A stretch of DNA of 64,000 bases from Numida meleagris (Eukaryota > Chordata > Aves > Galliformes > Numididae). Under the pieces are notes generated by a model that was not told where the DNA came from, searched no databases, and saw only the letters and a list, made by a program, of their open reading frames with translations. The stretch is from NCBI RefSeq assembly GCF_002078875.1, contig NC_034412.1, positions 28,837,303-28,901,302 of the forward strand, read 5' to 3'. This document shows positions 59,301 through 64,000 of this stretch, one piece after another; position 1 is the stretch's first letter, and each line of letters opens with the position of its first letter. A program made the position numbers and the translations under genes.

Positions 59301-62300
59301 ATCAAGAAAAGAATATCTAGTAAGTGGGTTTGCAATAAACTTTCATTTTGAGCCTTCATTTCATACAGGATGAACTCAGACTATTCAATTTTCAGATATA
59401 AGGACTATTTCTGAAAGTTACCTTTTTTTGTCTTTCATATTCTTAGCAACTGTTTTTGTACTTCTCTCTCTTGCCATATTTATGCTATAATCAAACTATT
59501 TTATCTGCTTATTGATGCTTGCTTTCTTTGATAATATTTGAAATGCAAGTAATTCTAAATCGAGGAACACACACCATAAAGAAGGCGGCTTTTTGACTTT
59601 AGCTTTCTAAGGAAAGATTTTTTCCTCCTGTACACTGTAAAACGCAATATCATCACTTTTTTTTATTGTCAGTTCCTTATATGTAAAATCCCTCCTCAGA
59701 CTCATGGCAGCTCGCAGGACCAACCCATTTTCAGATTTATAGCATGCACTCAACAGCACTCTGTTTTAATGAGTGCAATTCATATCCCTGAACAATAACA
59801 ACTGCCCAGCCTTTGCACATCGGTCCATCTTCCTTTTAACTGAAGCACTACTTTTTCCTGCTCACTTCAATGAAAGATGGGAATTCATTATCAAATAAAT
59901 ACCCTTTAGGCATTGACATAAGTATTTAATGTTAATGTAAACAACAGCAACAGACAGCAAAACCTGTCTCTTGGTTATTATACCAGAATATGAATGTTCT
60001 CTACACCATTGTCAATGTCAAATTATTAGCCATCTCCATCCAAAATAAATCATAATTCCTAAATATCATTAGACATTCTGCAAACTTCCAGGTAGATGGG
60101 AAAAGTTAAGCCTCTAAAGAAATGTACTGACTCCTCAAAAACATGCTTGGGAAATCTACAGATTCTAGCTGTTCTCAGTTCTCTGCTATGTTGTAAAGGG
60201 TAGACGGTACAGTCACATGGGAGTAAGGACAACTGTGGGGCTGAACCGTCAGCTGGAAATAAATATGGAACGAAAAGAGGTGCTGTAATTTGTTATTAGT
60301 TAACATCAAAAAAGTACCTGTGAACCTATGAGAAACTCAGACTCCCCAGTCCAAATCTGCAGTCTCACTGTACACCTTCTAAGGACGTTACAAGGAGAGT
60401 TTTGAAAGTAATGGTTTTGGCAATATGGGATGGTCTTGTGAAGTCTTGTCAAGGGAATAAAGTAGATGATATTTCAACTCTGAACAAAATTATTCAGCAA
60501 TGAGTGCATTTACAACCATGTATTTAATATTATGGTTTTGTAGTCCATGATTAAGGCTCATGGAATATGCAGTAATTATGAGAAAATAATTATAGAGTTG
60601 CAGTGGTAGAATAGGGTAAAAAAAAATACCGTGTCAATAAATAAGAGAATTTAAAAATTAATTTTAAGGTTTTGGAATGGTTATGAGTATTGAATTGAGC
60701 TTTTAAAAAGCAAACCCTGTCAAGTTTGGCCTTAAATTTTAGGTTTTGATTTAATCTACTTTTAATTTAAAACACTAAGTTATTTGGAGCAAGTGAATTT
60801 TCTGAATTTGGGATCTGTAATGCCAACATAATGTATTTGCAAATCTATGCTATTTAGCCTTGTTATATTACAAATAATAAACAAATATTTTTACTTGCAT
60901 TTCTTACCCTGTCATTATAAGAATTTGCTCTTATACCAGTCTCAAATCTAGATTTCGTATGTCTAGTAGTACTGCCAAGCAGAAGATTATGAATGTTTGG
61001 AATAGGTTATGTATGTGTAGAAGATAAATTGCACAAAACTTATCAGCCTGGATAAAAAGACAGTTATGGAAGGATATTATGAGCCTATGAAATTATTACT
61101 TAAGGAGAAAAAAGATCATAGTTCACTCTCCCAAGAAAGGAGGAGCTAATTATGTGACAGTACTAGTTAATTATTGAGTCGTATATTGGCTGCTGATTTA
61201 TCTTTTTGCATTCGGGATTTTAGTTGGTGTGTTTCTTATTTGTTTTGCATAGTACAAGCTTTTTGTGTATCATCAAACAGTTTCAGATAGAATAGAATTG
61301 AAATGAGTGACTTCAGAATGAGACACTGTTATGCATGAACAGACCACATCAGAGATGTCACTTCAACTACACGCTCCTTTTCCCCAATGCTTCTTGATTT
61401 TTTGCTGTCAAGTCAGTTCTCAAATACCACCACATTTTCCCTAGCTCTGCATAATATTCAAGGTTATTACCTAGCTGCCAAAGGTGTAGCTGGCTGACAA
61501 TGGAATGAGGTTAGGATAAACAATAATGTGTTATGGTTAGCACAGTGCAGAATAAAATGTCAGCTTCAATTTCTTAACTATGAGCATTCACAAGCACTGT
61601 ATCACCGTATCCATCTTGCCATTCAAAGTAGTTTTTCATCCTCAGCAAAGTAATGAAAAGAGACAAGGGAATCATATGTCTGACAGATGCAGCATTTGCC
61701 TTTTTGAGGACTTCTCTGATTTAATGATCATGCACAGGAATGGTATGGATATCCTCTGCTTTCTGTGTAAAAGAAAAGGTTAATTTTTACTACATATTGT
61801 AGCTCATAATATCATGTGGAAAGGGTTTGTATTATGGTTGCGGTTCTGTACCACACAGAGATAGAAGATCCACAGGAATAGATCTCTGTTTTTCAGTTAA
61901 AAGAATTTAGAACAGCTTCACTTATTTGGCTAATCATTCTGTTAATAAATGAGCTATTCTTTAAAATATAGAATAAGCAGACTTCAATACACCGCAGAAC
62001 TGTGTTGGAGTTGTAGTTGTTGGTAGGTGACAGTTGTAGGATTCTTTTCAGCTCATATAATGTGAGATTTGATTAAAAAAAAGCTGCAACTCAGTTTGCT
62101 TTGCTTGAAAAAATTCTGTAAAGAATTACTTTATTCTATTAGCGCCTCCAACATTCGGAAAAGAGAGTTGATGCTGCATTGACACACATTAAAAAGTAAT
62201 TTCATTATAAATGTTATTACAAACTTTATTAATTTTTGAGAATAGGAGGGGTTTCTATAACAAAATACTTTAAAGATAATTCCTTTTATCCACAGTTTAA

Positions 62301-64000
62301 GAATTCTTTTCCTTTCTTCCTCATTCCTCAATTTACTACTGGATAAAATGCATTAAAGAATCTATTTCATAGACATTTGTTTTATGCACAATGTTAGAAT
62401 TCTTAATATCACCTGATGAATCAGAAGCATCCCACTGCCCTTGCTGGGCTTTGGACTGGTTCCTGGGTGAGAATGTCTTAGAAATGTATAGAAATGAATG
62501 CATCCTCAAGGACAGAATAAACAGTGGAAGCAAAGTAATTATCATAACACAAAATTTCTATTATAAATAGATGGAGAAAACATTAAACAGATACTGGATA
62601 GAATTATTCTACTGAAAAGTTTTCTATGAAGAATAGGGTACTTAGTAGGGTACTTTATTCTATCACTGAGATGACATTTATTGTGGAAACAGTAAACATT
62701 TATTGCAAACACAAAACATTTTTATTGAGTAGCTGTGCCTAAATTGTGACTAAGAATTCCTACCATAGATTTGTCCAGAAATATCTATTCTTTCTTTCAA
62801 TTCACTCATACACTCACTGTTGTTGTTGCTTTCTTTTAATAGCTTTCTTCTTGAAAACAATGACAGATTCAGCAATCTGTGCAGTATAAGGCTTCACAGC
62901 CCCATGTACATATCATTTGTACATCTTTTGTAGTTGTCCGTTACTCTCAACAGTTAAATATTTGAAAAACTGTATTGCAGACTTTCATAATATGAGAATT
63001 TCTCTTTTATTGCAGCCATGGGTAAGCAGCAGATCTTTACATTATACTGGTATTTGAGTTATCACTAAAACTAATGACTTTTGACCTCAGAGCTATTGAT
63101 TCATTGAAACTAATTGCTGCACTTCTGTTGGAAAGGAGAAATGAAGCTGCTGGTTTCTTAGAGATTCATTTGGGATTTACTTACCAGTTCTCACATAAGT
63201 TGACCTTGAAGATATTTCGAGGAAAAAATGGTGTTCTGTGGTAACAGCATAGGCTAAATTTGCCAGCTATGTTGACTCTTGATAGCATCAGGATAAAAAG
63301 GATGCTTTTTTATATCTGTTGCAGTTCATCTGAAAGGGGGGGTGGAGGGGGGAAGAAATGTGAGATCCAATGTGGAGACAATCAGCATAAGTAAAATTGA
63401 GGACAGTCAAGTTTGTCAGTCACCACTCAACCAAGAGGTCTCTCGGCCATATTCCAGATGGGTGAGCTTTGTGTGTTGTCTGGCCCTATGGAAGACAACT
63501 CATAGCTCTGGGTATAACACAAACTGAGTAAACAAAAACTTCACCCCTCCTTAGCTTTGTTATCCTCTAAAATGGCCATATATCAAATTTAGGCCTGTTA
63601 GGATTACAGTACCATGCATCTGTGCTAAAGAATATGGAAGGTTGCCATTTTAATCTACGCTATGTTTCTAAGCTGTACTTGCCTGCTCTTTTGAGCAACT
63701 TTTCATGATATCTGAACTGGAAAATAAAAAGGAAACAAAAGATGTGGAAAAGGTGAGCTGAACAGAAATTTTTACTTCTGAATAATCTCTTCTTTCTTTC
63801 ATTCTCTTAATTTCCCATCCCATTTTTACAATTTTACTTGCTCAAGTGTAACAAAACTTGTATTTATTTATTTTTTTTTATATAAATTCCAGCAACGTAC
63901 TAGAGACAGCTCTTGCAGAGAAGAACATGTTGCTACATTTGTCTGTGTTTTTGTGCATCTGGACACAATTCTCTTCTATCTCTTCAAGGACTTCTTTATT
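56394..64000. other. AT-rich stretch without confidently recognised genes
   Basis: No gene or named repeat recognised over 7.6 kb. It holds an AT-rich palindromic simple repeat (58192-58268) and a G-rich tract (63336-63352) inside a splice-bounded open segment (63325-63461) discussed in the findings. ORFs stay under 100 codons. Confidence 0.5.
58192..58268. repeat. AT-rich palindromic tract (GTACTA/TAGTAC units)
   Basis: About 77 bp built from GTACTA, TAGTAC and GTATATACATA units that are themselves palindromic. The outer bases GCTAC (58192) and GTAGC (58264-58268) are also inverted. The strand can fold back on itself nearly end to end, giving a possible hairpin or cruciform. Confidence 0.75.

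Noticed and set aside
63010..63030. Microexon TTGCAG|CCATGG|GTAAGC
   Set aside because: Splice signals around six bases are most likely coincidence; the frame after the ATG closes within 17 codons.
1..64000. CRISPR arrays, tRNA or rRNA genes, replication origins, operons
   Set aside because: No regularly spaced repeats, no tRNA cloverleaf with A/B boxes and no rRNA text were seen on reading. The sequence is a vertebrate repeat landscape. A tRNAscan-type run was not possible here.

Overview
This window looks like vertebrate, specifically bird (galliform-like), nuclear DNA. It is AT-rich, has no bacterial-style gene packing, and is studded with chicken-repeat-1 (CR1) LINEs ending in the ATTCTATG-type octamer. 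It also carries a mariner of the Galluhop type and short endogenous-retrovirus LTRs. I found no confidently identifiable host protein-coding gene, no rRNA or tRNA gene, no CRISPR array and no operon. Apart from ORFs inside transposons, the open frames are short and of the size expected by chance in AT-rich sequence. The window is best read as intergenic or deep-intronic sequence.

Layout. Bases 1-33 are the last bases of an LTR cut by the window edge. A nearly full-length CR1 on the minus strand (about 3711-8133) carries ORF1 with a C-terminal SGNH-esterase part, and ORF2 with endonuclease and reverse transcriptase. The RT stretch alone is an uninterrupted 583-codon frame. At 8932-9778 an LTR-like element on the minus strand is split by a younger class II-type solo LTR (9348-9743) with a perfect 6-bp target duplication. 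A 5'-truncated CR1 with an undamaged reading frame lies at 19614-20491 (+). At 28.3 kb (-) and 32.2 kb (+) sit two inverted copies of a short repeat with a conserved GC-rich hairpin. Between them, at 29403-30653, is an internally deleted mariner interrupted by a 685-bp LTR; removing the LTR and one copy of its 5-bp duplication rebuilds the mariner sequence. A 254-bp solo LTR (33768-34021), an ERV-like repeat (about 44060-44235), an old CR1 (46788-47165, -), a 516-bp solo LTR (51413-51928), and two more decayed CR1s (54262-55320, -; 55985-56393, +) complete the set.

How the parts relate. The elements do not form a pathway; they record successive insertions. CR1s supply reverse transcriptase and endonuclease for target-primed copying, and the mariner was moved by a DDD transposase in trans. 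The LTRs are solo remnants left by recombination between proviral ends. Target duplications of 4, 5 and 6 bp suggest at least three retroviral integrase types. Two nested pairs give a relative order of events.

I did not find an undescribed biological system. The most informative signals are the two nested insertions with readable target duplications, the near-complete CR1, the inverted hairpin-bearing repeat pair, and a handful of weak splice-site-bounded open segments that could be exons but could equally be chance.
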